From contig NZ_CP058910.1 of the NCBI RefSeq assembly GCF_013415885.1, positions 1,612,001 through 1,676,000 of the forward strand: a DNA stretch of 64,000 nucleotides, in the 5' to 3' direction. Positions 44,695 through 54,151 of the stretch are shown here, in pieces (position 1 is the stretch's first letter; every line of letters starts with the position of its first letter). The notes under the pieces were generated by a model that was not told the DNA's origin, made no database searches, and was given only the letters and a program-made list of their open reading frames with translations. The position numbers and the translations under genes were made by a program. Source of the DNA: Halosimplex rubrum. Its GTDB lineage: Archaea; Halobacteriota; Halobacteria; Halobacteriales; Haloarculaceae.

Positions 44695-44776
44695 CTGTGT
44701 TTACGCCTTGACCGCCGGGAGCCATAGCCGACGGACCTAGCTCACTAGCGACGGAAAACCGACGATAGTCGGAGGG

Positions 44777-44792
44777 CGCTAGTCAACTAGCG
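44777..44792. promoter_or_regulatory. Inverted repeat upstream of the HTH operon
   Basis: CGCTAGT and ACTAGCG with a 2-nt spacer; a related CACTAGCG lies near 44748. The repeat could be an operator of the wHTH gene at 44694, or belong to the 3' end of the HTH_10 gene. Support is positional only. Confidence 0.3.
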
Positions 44793-44803
44793 TCCGACTC
44801 GTG

Positions 44804-47734
44804 TCACGCCCGACGGGGCGCGTCCTCGGCGTCGACGAGGAGTTCGAGGACCTTTCTGGTGCCCTCGCGGACGTGTCGGTAGAACGTGGGCGAGGCGATA
44901 CCGAGCACGTCCGCGAGCTCCTCGCCGGTGGAGTGGCGCGGGGAGGCGAAGAAGCCGGCGTGGTAGGCGAGCGCGAGCGCCTCGCGCTGGCGGTCGGTCA
45001 GCCGCTCCTCGACGGCGGTCCGGGTCAGCTCGACGGTCCGCACGTCGCGGTCGCGGGTCCGCTTGGCGGCGAAGACGGTGTCCTCGCCGGCGGCCTCGAC
45101 CGCGGTGATGAGCGTCTCCACGTCCGAGCGGGGCGCGGTCTCGCAGCGGACCGTCGCGACCTCGCCGGTCGTCTCGAAGGCGCGGACGGTCGCGCCGTGT
45201 TCGACCAGCGCGGCCACGGGGTCGGCGCCGCCGGTCACCTCGACGACGCCCGTCTCGCCGTGGGCCTCGACCACCCGGGCCCCGGCCACGTCGTTGCGCT
45301 CGCCGAGCGCCTCGGCGACCGCTTCGGGTCGAGCGCCGTCGACGGCGACGTAGGCGACGTACCCCGCCGCGGCGGGCGCGACGCCGTCCAGCGAGAGCCG
45401 ACAGCCCAGCTCGCCCGCGACGCTCGCGGTCGGCGAGTCGCGGGCGCCGACCTCGAACTCCAGTTCGACGACCGTGTCGGTGTGGAGCAGCTGCCGGTTC
45501 TCGGCGGCGTTGATCGCGTGGCCGACCCGCTCGCCGAGCTCGGCCAACAGTCCCCGCTCGTACTCGTCGAAGGCGTCGGGCCGCGCCGAGTAGACGGTGA
45601 CGACCCCGAGGACCGAGTCCCCGTAGACGGCCGGGACCACCGCCTGGGACTGGAAGCCGTGGGCCAGCGCGCGCTCGCGGCGCGGCCCGCCGCTGGGCGC
45701 CGTCGTGAGGTCTCGAACGGCCTGCACCTCGCCGTCGGCGACCGCGCGGCGGTAGAGATCGTCCCCACTCTCGTCGCCGATCCCGAGGTCGAGTCCCTCG
45801 ACGAAGTCGTCGTCGACGCCGGCCCACTCGCGGGGCGCGACCTCGTCGGCCGCGGCGTTGTGGTCGCCGATCCACGCCGCGAGGTACGCCTCGGAGGCGG
45901 CCAGCCCCTCGCAGACGCCGCGGTCGACGGCCTCGCGGGTGTCCGCGCGCGCGAGCTCGCGGTTGATCGGTCGCAGGCTCTCGATGATCTGTTTGATCCG
46001 CCGCAGGGAGTTGCGCTGGCTGCGCAGTTCCCGCTCGCGGCGCTTCTGGTCGGTGACCTCGTCGTTGACGGCGACGAACCGCTCGATGGTCCCCGAGCCG
46101 TCGACGATGGGGGCGATGGTCTGGTTGACGACGTAGGGCTCGCCGGACTTGCGCCGGTTGCGCACCTCGCCGGTCCACACCTCCCCGTCGCGGATCGTCG
46201 CCCAGAGGTCGGCGAAGAAGGCGTCGTCGTGCTCGCCGGAGTTGAGGATCGAGGGGTCGGCCCCGACGGCCTCCGCGGCGCCGTAGCCGGTGACCCGCTC
46301 GAAGGTGGGGTTGACGTACTCGATGGTGCCGTCGGTGTCGGTGACGTACACCGAGTGGCCCGCCTGCTCGACGGCCTTCCGGAAGGTCCGCAGCTCCTCC
46401 TCGGCGCGCTTGCGGGCCATCAGCGCGCCCAGATCGGCCGCCACGTCGGTGACCGCCTCGACCAGTTCCTCGTCGGCGGCCCGCCGTTCCCGGAGGAAGA
46501 AGGTCAGCACGGCCACGACGCCGTCGTCGGTCCGGATCGGGACCCCGAGCGCCGCCTGGAGGCCGACCGACTCGGCGGTGTCCGTCCGGTGGAACGTCGA
46601 CTCGGGGACCGCCGAGGCGTCGGGGATCCACTCGGCGGACTCGCTCGCCCAGACGCGACCCGGGAGCCCCTCGTCGGCGTCGAAGGTCACGTCGCTGCTG
46701 GCCCGCAGGAACGGGGCCAGCCGCTCCGACGCGGCGTGGCCGACGAGGTGTTCGAGGCGGTCGCCGTCGGCGGCGGGCACCCACGCCTCGCCGTAGGCCC
46801 ACCGCGTGCGCGCACAGACCGCTTCGAGGGTGGTCTCGACGCCCTCGCGGAAGCCGTCGGCGTCGGCGATCGCGTGGTTGACCGTCGCCAGCAGCTCGCG
46901 CTCGTCGGCCAGCCGCTTGCGGTCGGTCCGGTCGCGCAGCCGCAGGTCGAACCCCGCGATCCCTCCCTCGGCGTCCCGCCGAGCGGTGGCCGAGACGCCG
47001 GCCCAGAAGTCGCTCCCGTCCCGGCGCAGCCGCCACCCCTCGGTCTCGACCACTCCGTCGGTCCGCGCGCCGTCGAGCGTCTCTCCGGGGTCGGCCGCGG
47101 CGTCGTCGGGGTACAGCAGCGACAGGTCCGCGCCGACGGCCTCGGCGGCCGACCAGCCCGTCAGCGCCTCGGCGCCCGCGCTCCAGCCCGCGATCCGACC
47201 GTCGGCGTCGAGCGCGACGCGGGCGGTGTCCTCGTTGGGCGCGACGCGCTCGGCGTCGTCGTCCCGCGCGGCCAGGTCCGTCCGCTCGCCCCGCGTGAGC
47301 CGCACGACGACCCGCTGGCCGTCGGCGGGGCTGACCGTGGCGACGACACCGCCGCCGGCCGCGCCGGCCGCGCCGGTGGCCGCCCCGGCGGACGTTCTCC
47401 CGTCCGCCGCGCGCCACGCGACCCGCCGTTCGTCGCCGCCGTCGGCGACCGCCGCGACCGCCGCGACCGCGCGGTCCGGGAGGACCGTCTCGACGGATTC
47501 ACCCGTCAGATCGGCCGGTTCGCGCCCCAGGTATCGCTCGACGCTCGCGTCGGCGAACGAGACCCGCTCGTCCTCGACGACGAGGACGCCGGCCGCGGTC
47601 GCGCTCGCGACGGCGTCGAGCGTCGCCCGCGCGTCCGCGCCGTCGACCGCGTACCCGTCCCGGTTCGTTCCGTCCGTCTCCGGCCGCGACCCGTTGCCCG
47701 TCACGTTGGCGGGGACTACGTCGCGAGCGCGCAA
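44804..47734 (-). CDS. PAS/GAF bacterio-opsin-activator-type (HTH_10) regulator
   Basis: A 976-residue cytoplasmic protein. Order: PAS (~40-110), PAS (~165-270), GAF (~285-430), PAS (~445-560, TFRKAVEQAGHSVYVTDTDG), GAF (~590-740), Bat-associated domain (~760-890) and HTH_10 (~910-965, LTDRQREALALAYHAGFF, then LGIASPTFYRHVREG). It has no kinase domain; small-molecule, light or redox sensing through PAS/GAF would act directly on DNA. The start is uncertain: the frame opens with a TTG at 47734, and internal GTG/ATG codons are possible. Confidence 0.85.
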   Translation of the reverse strand: MRARDVVPANVTGNGSRPETDGTNRDGYAVDGADARATLDAVASATAAGVLVVEDERVSFADASVERYLGREPADLTGESVETVLPDRAVAAVAAVADGGDERRVAWRAADGRTSAGAATGAAGAAGGGVVATVSPADGQRVVVRLTRGERTDLAARDDDAERVAPNEDTARVALDADGRIAGWSAGAEALTGWSAAEAVGADLSLLYPDDAAADPGETLDGARTDGVVETEGWRLRRDGSDFWAGVSATARRDAEGGIAGFDLRLRDRTDRKRLADERELLATVNHAIADADGFREGVETTLEAVCARTRWAYGEAWVPAADGDRLEHLVGHAASERLAPFLRASSDVTFDADEGLPGRVWASESAEWIPDASAVPESTFHRTDTAESVGLQAALGVPIRTDDGVVAVLTFFLRERRAADEELVEAVTDVAADLGALMARKRAEEELRTFRKAVEQAGHSVYVTDTDGTIEYVNPTFERVTGYGAAEAVGADPSILNSGEHDDAFFADLWATIRDGEVWTGEVRNRRKSGEPYVVNQTIAPIVDGSGTIERFVAVNDEVTDQKRRERELRSQRNSLRRIKQIIESLRPINRELARADTREAVDRGVCEGLAASEAYLAAWIGDHNAAADEVAPREWAGVDDDFVEGLDLGIGDESGDDLYRRAVADGEVQAVRDLTTAPSGGPRRERALAHGFQSQAVVPAVYGDSVLGVVTVYSARPDAFDEYERGLLAELGERVGHAINAAENRQLLHTDTVVELEFEVGARDSPTASVAGELGCRLSLDGVAPAAAGYVAYVAVDGARPEAVAEALGERNDVAGARVVEAHGETGVVEVTGGADPVAALVEHGATVRAFETTGEVATVRCETAPRSDVETLITAVEAAGEDTVFAAKRTRDRDVRTVELTRTAVEERLTDRQREALALAYHAGFFASPRHSTGEELADVLGIASPTFYRHVREGTRKVLELLVDAEDAPRRA

Positions 47735-47853
47735 AAGCGTACTCCACGGGTTCGGCGGTGCCCGAGCGGTCGCCGGTTCGCTGTTCTCAGCGAGCTGTAA
47801 CTACCGAAACGAAGGTACGCCGGTGGGGGGTACCAGCGAGTAGGGCGACTCCG

Positions 47854-48162
47854 ATGATACACCACCCCGACCACGACATCGAACTGTACCGCGACGACGG
47901 GACCTACCGGGTCTTCGTCGACCTGCCGGGGTTCGACCCCGAGGACATCGAGGTAACGTGGGTCCACCACCGGCTGACGGTCTCGGCGCGGCGGACCGGC
48001 GGCCCCGGGAGCTCGCGCGTCTTCGACCACCAGGTGAACGTCCCGCGGGCCGTGGACGACGACGGCATCACCGCGACCTACCGGGAGGGGGTCCTCGACG
48101 TCGAACTCCCGGTCGACCGGAGCGAGAGCCCGCCCGGTCGCCGGATCGAGATCGAGACGTAG
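47854..48162 (+). CDS. Hsp20/alpha-crystallin-type small chaperone
   Basis: A 102-residue protein. The alpha-crystallin domain spans almost all of it (YRVFVDLPGFDPEDIEVTWV, then DDDGITATYREGVLDVELPV, the conserved GVLxVxLP strand). The N-terminal arm is very short and the C-terminal extension ends RRIEIET without a clear IxI motif, so large oligomers may be less stable. The ATG at 47854 suits the domain; earlier codons in the frame are unlikely. Confidence 0.88.
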   Translation: MIHHPDHDIELYRDDGTYRVFVDLPGFDPEDIEVTWVHHRLTVSARRTGGPGSSRVFDHQVNVPRAVDDDGITATYREGVLDVELPVDRSESPPGRRIEIET

Positions 48163-48252
48163 GGGCGCGGTCGGGTGGTTCCGGCGGCGGTCCGGCGGGC
48201 GGTCCGCGACCGCGGGTCTGACTCCGAGAACGGGCCGCGACCGACGGGCGAG

Positions 48253-48945
48253 CTAGACGACGGTGAACCGGTCGGCGACCTTCGTCTCGACGGTCTCGTC
48301 GTCGGCCTCGACGGTGACCTCGTAGCGGTAGGTCCCCCGCTCGGTGTCGGCGTCGGTGGCGATCTTCGACCCCCAGGTCTCGGCCGAGTAGGCCTCGTGG
48401 TCGCCCCGCCAGTTCAGCTCCAGCGGCCCGTACTCGGCGTCGGGGAACTCGACGCGCACGGCGTCGACGGCGTCGTCGCCGAGCGGGTCGCCCGTCTCGG
48501 GGTCGTAGAGGGCGACGTGGAGGCCGACCTCCATCCCGGCTGCGAACCGGCCGAGGCTGGCACAGGAGGTGGTCGTCGGCGGCGGCGTCGGGGTCGGCGT
48601 GGGGGTGGGCGTCTCGGTCTCCTCGTCGGGGGTCGCCGCGGGGTCGTCGGTCCCGTCGCCGGGATCCGTCGGGGTGTCCGGACCGACGGGCTCGTCGGTG
48701 GTGGTGGTCTCGGTCGTGACCGTCGGCGTGTCGGTGTCGGTGTCGTCGTCGCCGGTGCCGGGGTCGGTGATGTACTGACAGCCGGAGACACTCGCCGTTG
48801 CCCAGGTCGCCGCGCCCGCCGCCATGAGTCGCCGTCTCGTCACTCGCCCGTCGTCCGCCGAGTCGGACCGGTCGCTCCCCGCCGGCCGTTCGTCCTGTTC
48901 GCCCGCGCGACCGTCGCGGTCGGCTCCGGAGGTGTCTTCAGCCAT
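48253..48945 (-). CDS. Tat lipoprotein, single beta-domain
   Basis: A 230-residue protein. TRRRLMAAGAATWATASVSGC (~35-56) is a Tat signal ending in a lipobox Cys. A long Thr/Pro/Asp linker follows. The C-terminal ~95 residues form one beta-sandwich-like domain (VALYDPETGDPLGDDAVDAV, then RGTYRYEVTVEADD), which also occurs twice in the divergent gene at 49052. It is anchored outside the cell. The function is unknown. Confidence 0.75.
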   Translation of the reverse strand: MAEDTSGADRDGRAGEQDERPAGSDRSDSADDGRVTRRRLMAAGAATWATASVSGCQYITDPGTGDDDTDTDTPTVTTETTTTDEPVGPDTPTDPGDGTDDPAATPDEETETPTPTPTPTPPPTTTSCASLGRFAAGMEVGLHVALYDPETGDPLGDDAVDAVRVEFPDAEYGPLELNWRGDHEAYSAETWGSKIATDADTERGTYRYEVTVEADDETVETKVADRFTVV

Positions 48946-49051
48946 CTCGCTAGGGTCTTCGGGGAGTTTCGGGTAAAACGGCGGGCGTCTCTCCCAGTGA
49001 GTTAGAACTACGGCGAGGGTTTTGTCGACACCTCGTGGAGTTGCGTGTGTA

Positions 49052-50068
49052 ATGAGCCGCGACAGCAGCTACTCGACCGAGGAGGAATCGTCCGCCGGTC
49101 CGGGCGAACCCGACGACGGGGCGACCCGAAGGCGCGTGCTCGCGGGCGGCGCCGCCAGTTGGGCCACCGTCGCGCTCGCCGGCTGTCCCGGCGGCGGGGC
49201 CGACACCGACACCGCCGAGCCGGCCGCAACGGACACGGAGACGCCGACCGACACGCCGACGGCGACGCCCGAACCCGAGCCGGAGAACTACGTCGTGACC
49301 GCCGAGACCGGGACTGGTGAAGTCCCCGAGGGCGCCGCGTTCGCGTCGGCGTGTTCGGCGACCCGACGGTTCGTCCCCGGCATGCTGGCGGTGTTCTACG
49401 TCGGCATCTACGACCCCGAGACGGGCGACCAGCTCACCGACGAGGACCTCGACAGCGTCGTCGTCGACGTCGACGGTGGCGAGTCGGTCGAACTGAGCTG
49501 GGCCGGCGACGACGAGGAGAACCCTGCCGAGGAGTGGAGCGGCTCCTGGCAGCTCCCCGACGATATCTCGACGGGCACCTACGCGTACACGGTGGAGGTC
49601 ACCGACGGCGACGCGAACTTCCGCGCCGTGGGCATCCTCGAAGACGCCATCGAGGTCATCGAGTACTCGAACCCGACGAACTACGTCGTCACGACCGAGA
49701 CGTTCTGGAACGGCGCCCCCGTCGAGTCGGCGGGCGGCTTCGTCGGCGGCTGCGCGCCCGAGCGGCAGTTCAGCCCGGAGATGGACGTGACCTTCTCGAT
49801 CGGCATCTACGACGGGTCTAGCGGCGACCTCGTCGGCGGCGACGCCCTCGACTCCGTCACGGTGGAGTCGACCGACGGCGCCTTCGACCCCGTCGAACTG
49901 TCCTGGCAGGAGAGCGGCGAGGAGACGACGGCCCAGTGGACCGGGACGCTCGAGACCGAGGCGCTCGACCCCGGCAGTTACGGCTACGACGTGGTCGTCA
50001 CCGACGGAGAGGCGAACTTCTACGACGTGGGGATCGCCTCGAACCAGTTCACGATCATCGAAGTGTAG
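49052..50068 (+). CDS. Tat lipoprotein, two beta-domains
   Basis: A 338-residue protein. TRRRVLAGGAASWATVALAGC (~27-47) is a Tat signal with lipobox Cys. After a Thr-rich linker come two copies of the domain found in the neighbouring gene: GIYDPETGDQLTDEDLDSVV (~125) and GIYDGSSGDLVGGDALDSVT (~250), each ending in a GxYxYxVxVTDGxANF strand. The two genes are divergent paralogues. The ATG at 49052 is used. Confidence 0.8.
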   Translation: MSRDSSYSTEEESSAGPGEPDDGATRRRVLAGGAASWATVALAGCPGGGADTDTAEPAATDTETPTDTPTATPEPEPENYVVTAETGTGEVPEGAAFASACSATRRFVPGMLAVFYVGIYDPETGDQLTDEDLDSVVVDVDGGESVELSWAGDDEENPAEEWSGSWQLPDDISTGTYAYTVEVTDGDANFRAVGILEDAIEVIEYSNPTNYVVTTETFWNGAPVESAGGFVGGCAPERQFSPEMDVTFSIGIYDGSSGDLVGGDALDSVTVESTDGAFDPVELSWQESGEETTAQWTGTLETEALDPGSYGYDVVVTDGEANFYDVGIASNQFTIIEV

Positions 50069-50093
50069 CGACCGCGCGACCCCCCGCACATCA

Positions 50094-50660
50094 ATGAGCC
50101 ATCCCGACGACACGCGACCCGAGGAACCGACCGGCGAGGAGTCCGAGGAGCGGCCGCCAGCGGACGCCGACCCGGAACGCCCGGCTGACGACGACGGCGT
50201 CGAGCGCCTGGAGTTCGCCGACGCCGTCTACGTCGACGCAGCGCCCGGGGCGCTGTGGGACCACTTGTCGGACCCGGAGACGCTCACCCGGTGTGTCCCC
50301 GGCGCCGAGTCGATCGAGCGGCTGTCCGAGCGGCGCTATTCGGTCGAGATCACGCGGGGGGTGAGCCGCCTCACCGTCTCGCTGTCCGGCGAGGCCGAGT
50401 TCGTCGAGATGGACCCGCCGGACCACGTCGTCACGAGCGCGACCGCGTTCGACTCGACGACCGGCAGCGAGTTCGACGTGCTCGCCGCCATGGAGATCCG
50501 GGACGGCGACCGATACGGGTCGAAGCTGGCCTACACCGCCGAGGTGACCTACACCGGGGGTGCCGCCACGCTCAACCCGTCCGTGTTGCGCCCGATCGTC
50601 GAACGGGACATCGACTCCTACTTCGGGACCCTCACCGAGGTCGTCGAGGGCGACGACTGA
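50094..50660 (+). CDS. CoxG-like (SRPBCC) protein
   Basis: A 188-residue protein. After an acidic disordered N-terminus (~1-40), residues ~42-185 form the START/SRPBCC fold of CoxG proteins (VYVDAAPGALWDHLSDPETL, then RCVPGAESIERLSERRYSVE). CoxG helps assemble or recruit molybdenum CO-dehydrogenase-type enzymes. A second CoxG-like protein (60081) is encoded within the molybdenum hydroxylase cluster of this window. It precedes the ABC transporter genes on the same strand. Confidence 0.85.
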   Translation: MSHPDDTRPEEPTGEESEERPPADADPERPADDDGVERLEFADAVYVDAAPGALWDHLSDPETLTRCVPGAESIERLSERRYSVEITRGVSRLTVSLSGEAEFVEMDPPDHVVTSATAFDSTTGSEFDVLAAMEIRDGDRYGSKLAYTAEVTYTGGAATLNPSVLRPIVERDIDSYFGTLTEVVEGDD

Positions 50661-50793
50661 CCCGGATCGCGCTGCGGTATCGCTCCGGTCGGCCGGTCCA
50701 CCGACCGGCAGTGGCCCACCCTCGACCGCCGTCTTCCCATCGAGTAGCAATCTCCGCTACCCGTTTATCCGAACGCGGGGTAGCCCGACGTGT

Positions 50794-52110
50794 ATGACCG
50801 GACAGCATTCAGCCGACGCCGACCGTGGACGCGACGAGCGCGACGACCGACGGCGTCGGACCGGGGTTCCCTCGCGGCGCGCGTTTCTCGCGACGGGTGC
50901 GGCGGTCTCGGCGGCGTCGCTCGTGGGGTGTCTGGGGTCCGACTCGCCGACGACCGCGACGCCCGACGCGGGCGGCGAGGCGGCCGGCGACGGCTCGACG
51001 CCCGGCGGGACCGCGTCGTCGACCGGCGCCACCGTATCGACGGCCGGCGAGCCCGAGCCGCCGTGGACGACCGAGCAACTCGCCGACTACGTCGGCGACG
51101 GCGCCGAGGTCACGATCTACGCGGGGACGGGCGACTCCCAGCAGTGGTACGACCTCGTCGACGTGATCAACGACGAGTTCGGGACGAGCGTCGAGGCGAC
51201 GGTCTTCGCCAGCGACGGCGCGGCCGTCTCCCAGCGGCTCCTCCAGGAGCGCCAGGCCGGCGAGGACGCGGCCGACGTGATCAGCGTCGCGTCGAACCTC
51301 CGCGACCGGATCAAACAGAAGGGCCGCGAGGAGGGGACCGCCTACGCGAAGGAGTGGTTCGAGTGGGGCATCGACGAGAACTTCTGGTTCGGCGACGCCC
51401 TACCCGACAAACGCGTGCTCCCGTTCCTGGTGTCGGGGTTCAACGGCGGCGCCGGGGTCGTCCTCCCGGTGAGCACGGAGATCTTCGACGAGCAGGGGCT
51501 GGACTACCCGGAGACGTACAACGACCTGTTCGACGACCAGTACGAGGGGCTCGAAGTGGCCTTCTCCGGCTACGTCAGCTCCGGGATGATCGGCTGGATC
51601 ACCCGCTACCACGCCGCCCAGACGGACATGGGCGAGATGGAGTGGATCCGGAGCCTGATGGACCACTTCGAGGTGGTCGGGGTCAACTCTCACTCGGCCG
51701 GGATGCGCGAGGTCGGGAAGGGCAACGCCGCGATGATGCTGTACAACTGGCCGTGGGCGGCCGCCCCGTTCGTCAAGAACGAGGACCTGGCCGTCGAGGG
51801 CATCTTCACCGACCCCGCCAAGCGCAACGCCACGGAGGGCGGCCTGAGCATCAACCGGGAGGCGCCGCACCCGTGGGTCGCCCGCTACTTCGTCAGCGCG
51901 ATGCTGGAGAAGTCGGTCCAGCGGCGGATCCTGACCGACGTGACCGACCAAGTGCCAGTCCGGACCGATCTGGACCTCTCGGATATCGACATCGACCCGT
52001 ACACGGAGCGGCGCCTGAACGCGAACCTGTTCCCGATCGGGTTCTGGGAGTCCGCGGAGTACTCCACGCTCGGCCAGAGAGCCGTCGACACCGGCATGTT
52101 CGAGCCGTAG
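50794..52110 (+). CDS. ABC-transporter substrate-binding protein, Tat lipoprotein
   Basis: A 438-residue protein. SRRAFLATGAAVSAASLVGC (~27-46) is a Tat lipoprotein signal. The mature part is a type 2 periplasmic-binding fold of the iron/thiamine/putrescine-like group (VTIYAGTGDSQQWYDLVDVI, later MMLYNWPWAAAPFVKNEDLA). The next two genes encode the permease and ATPase, so a complete importer is present. The ligand cannot be told from sequence. Confidence 0.9.
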   Translation: MTGQHSADADRGRDERDDRRRRTGVPSRRAFLATGAAVSAASLVGCLGSDSPTTATPDAGGEAAGDGSTPGGTASSTGATVSTAGEPEPPWTTEQLADYVGDGAEVTIYAGTGDSQQWYDLVDVINDEFGTSVEATVFASDGAAVSQRLLQERQAGEDAADVISVASNLRDRIKQKGREEGTAYAKEWFEWGIDENFWFGDALPDKRVLPFLVSGFNGGAGVVLPVSTEIFDEQGLDYPETYNDLFDDQYEGLEVAFSGYVSSGMIGWITRYHAAQTDMGEMEWIRSLMDHFEVVGVNSHSAGMREVGKGNAAMMLYNWPWAAAPFVKNEDLAVEGIFTDPAKRNATEGGLSINREAPHPWVARYFVSAMLEKSVQRRILTDVTDQVPVRTDLDLSDIDIDPYTERRLNANLFPIGFWESAEYSTLGQRAVDTGMFEP

Positions 52111-52154
52111 TCGGGACGAACGGAACGCGCGCTGTGACTCCCCCACTGGTAGGC

Positions 52155-52199
52155 ATGGATAGCACCGATCCCTCGAACGCGCCCGGAGGCGAGCGATGA
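52155..52199 (+). CDS. Possible 14-codon leader peptide overlapping the permease start
   Basis: ATG at 52155 opens MDSTDPSNAPGGER and its TGA overlaps the ATG of the permease (ATGA). Such coupling could help translate the permease. The open frame could also be chance in GC-rich DNA. Confidence 0.3.
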   Translation: MDSTDPSNAPGGER

Positions 52200-53965
52200 G
52201 CGTCCGCGACGACGTGGCCGCCGCGCTAGAGGGTGTCGGCGGGCTCGCAGACCGCCGGTTCTCGGCCAAGCGACTCGTCCTCGGGACGATCGTCGCGGGC
52301 GTCGCCGTCCTGACGCTGGTGCCGCTGGTCTTTCTCCTGTGGACGAGCGTCTGGTCGGGCTATCCCGGCGAGATCGGCGGGTCGTTCACGCTCGCGCACT
52401 TCGTCGACGTGTACCGCGAGGGATTTTTCGACGTGCCGACGCTGCTGGCGAACACCCTCGTCGTCGCGGTCGGGATGACGGTCACCGGTATCGCGCTCGG
52501 GCTGACGCTGGCCTGGCTGTTCGTGCGGACGAACCTCCCGACGAAGGGCGGGCTGGAGCTGGTCCTGCTGTCCGGCCAGGCGATCCCGGGGTACGTCTTC
52601 GGGATCATGTACATCACCGCCTACGGGCCACAGAACGGGCTCGTCTCGGTCGCCGTCGCCGACGCGCTGGGCCTGGGGTCGCTCTCGGTCGGTCTGTTCA
52701 CCCCGTGGGGGGTCGCGTTCGTCGCGGGCGTCAACGTCGTCTCGACGGCGTATCTGCTGACGGTGCCGGCACTGCAGGACATGGACGCGTCGTTCGAGGA
52801 GGTGAGCCGGATCCACGGAGCGAGCGTCACCCAGACGCTGCGGTCGGTCACGCTCCCGCTGGTCAAGCCGGCGCTCCTCTCGGCGGTGATCACGGTCTTC
52901 CTCTACGGCATGGGGGAGTTCGCCATCGTCTCGGTGCTCGGCTCGCGCCGCGGGTTCGACGTGTACTCGACCGCCATCGGGTCGGCGATCAACTCGCGGT
53001 TCCCGCCGGCCTACGGCGAGGCCGCCGCGCTGGCGTGTAGCCTGCTGCTCGCGACGGGCGTCCTCGTCTACTACTACCGACGGGTGACGAGCCGGAAACG
53101 GGAGTTCATGACGCTGACCGGTCGGACCGGTCGACGCCGGACCTGGGACCTGGGTCGGTGGCGGTGGCCGCTCGCCGGCGGGCTGTGGGCCGTCGTCTCA
53201 CTCGTGTGGATCCTACCGATCCTCGCGCTGGCGCTCACGTCGCTGCACTCGACGTGGACGGGCCACGTCCGGCTCTCGGGGCTCTCGGTCGAACACTACG
53301 TCACGGCGGTCACGAGCTCGGGGTTGCGCGAGGCGTTCGTCAACAGCGTCCTGGTCGCGGTCGGCGCGGCGACGCTGGGGACGGTCCTCGTCGTCGGGGC
53401 GGCCTACTACACCGAGCGGACCGACGGGCGCTTTCGCGGCGCGGTGGACTTCCTGACGCTCACGCCGCTGGCGGTGCCGGGGATCATCACCGGCGCCGGG
53501 CTGATCTTCCTGAGCCTCTGGGTCGGCAAGCTCCCGGGCGTCACCCTCTACGGGACGCTGGCTATCATCGCCCTCGGGTCGGTGATCGTCTTCCTCCCGG
53601 TCTCCTCGCGTATCGCGGTCGGGAACGTCGTCCAGATCCACTCGGTGCTGGAGGAGGCCGCGCGGGTCGCCGGCGCCTCCTGGCTCCGCCAGCTACGCGA
53701 GGTGTTCCTCCCGCTGTTCCGCAACACGGCGGTCGTCCTCTGGTTCTTCCTGGCGGTCCACGTGTTCCAGCTGCTGTCGATCCCGTGGATGACCTACTCC
53801 TCGGACACGGTGGTGATCCCCGTCGAGCTGTTCCAGCTCTACATGTACGAGCCGGCGCTGTCGCTGGTCGCCGCCATCTCGACCGTCTTCATCGGGCTGA
53901 CTGTCGTCTTCGTGCTCGCGATGCGGGTCTGCGGCATCACCTTCTACGAACTCGGCCAGCACTGA
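52196..53965 (+). CDS. ABC-transporter permease, two fused MetI-type domains
   Basis: A 589-residue membrane protein with about 12 helices. Each half has a binding-protein-dependent transport signature: EEVSRIHGASVTQTLRSVTL (~200) and EEAARVAGASWLRQLREVFL (~486), where the coupling helix with its Gly meets the ATPase. The fused arrangement is that of FbpB/ThiP-type importers. It is 85 nt behind the binding protein and 186 nt before the ATPase gene. Confidence 0.9.
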   Translation: MSVRDDVAAALEGVGGLADRRFSAKRLVLGTIVAGVAVLTLVPLVFLLWTSVWSGYPGEIGGSFTLAHFVDVYREGFFDVPTLLANTLVVAVGMTVTGIALGLTLAWLFVRTNLPTKGGLELVLLSGQAIPGYVFGIMYITAYGPQNGLVSVAVADALGLGSLSVGLFTPWGVAFVAGVNVVSTAYLLTVPALQDMDASFEEVSRIHGASVTQTLRSVTLPLVKPALLSAVITVFLYGMGEFAIVSVLGSRRGFDVYSTAIGSAINSRFPPAYGEAAALACSLLLATGVLVYYYRRVTSRKREFMTLTGRTGRRRTWDLGRWRWPLAGGLWAVVSLVWILPILALALTSLHSTWTGHVRLSGLSVEHYVTAVTSSGLREAFVNSVLVAVGAATLGTVLVVGAAYYTERTDGRFRGAVDFLTLTPLAVPGIITGAGLIFLSLWVGKLPGVTLYGTLAIIALGSVIVFLPVSSRIAVGNVVQIHSVLEEAARVAGASWLRQLREVFLPLFRNTAVVLWFFLAVHVFQLLSIPWMTYSSDTVVIPVELFQLYMYEPALSLVAAISTVFIGLTVVFVLAMRVCGITFYELGQH

Positions 53966-54151
53966 GGTCCCGATCGCGCCCGGGGCGGGGATCGGCCGCG
54001 ACCTCGCTCGGACGGCCCCCCCGCAGTTCCCACGGCGTAGAAATCCGCGGAGGGGGTTAATGCGTGGGCGGGGTAGCTCGAACCGAGACGACCGGCGGGC
54101 CGTCGGGTCGGGACGACCGGCCACCGGCCCGTCGGGGACACCACCACAGCT

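Noticed and set aside
44801..47800. A 999-codon plus-strand open frame
   Set aside because: It lies exactly antisense to the HTH_10 regulator; its peptide has no domain and reflects GC-rich codon bias.
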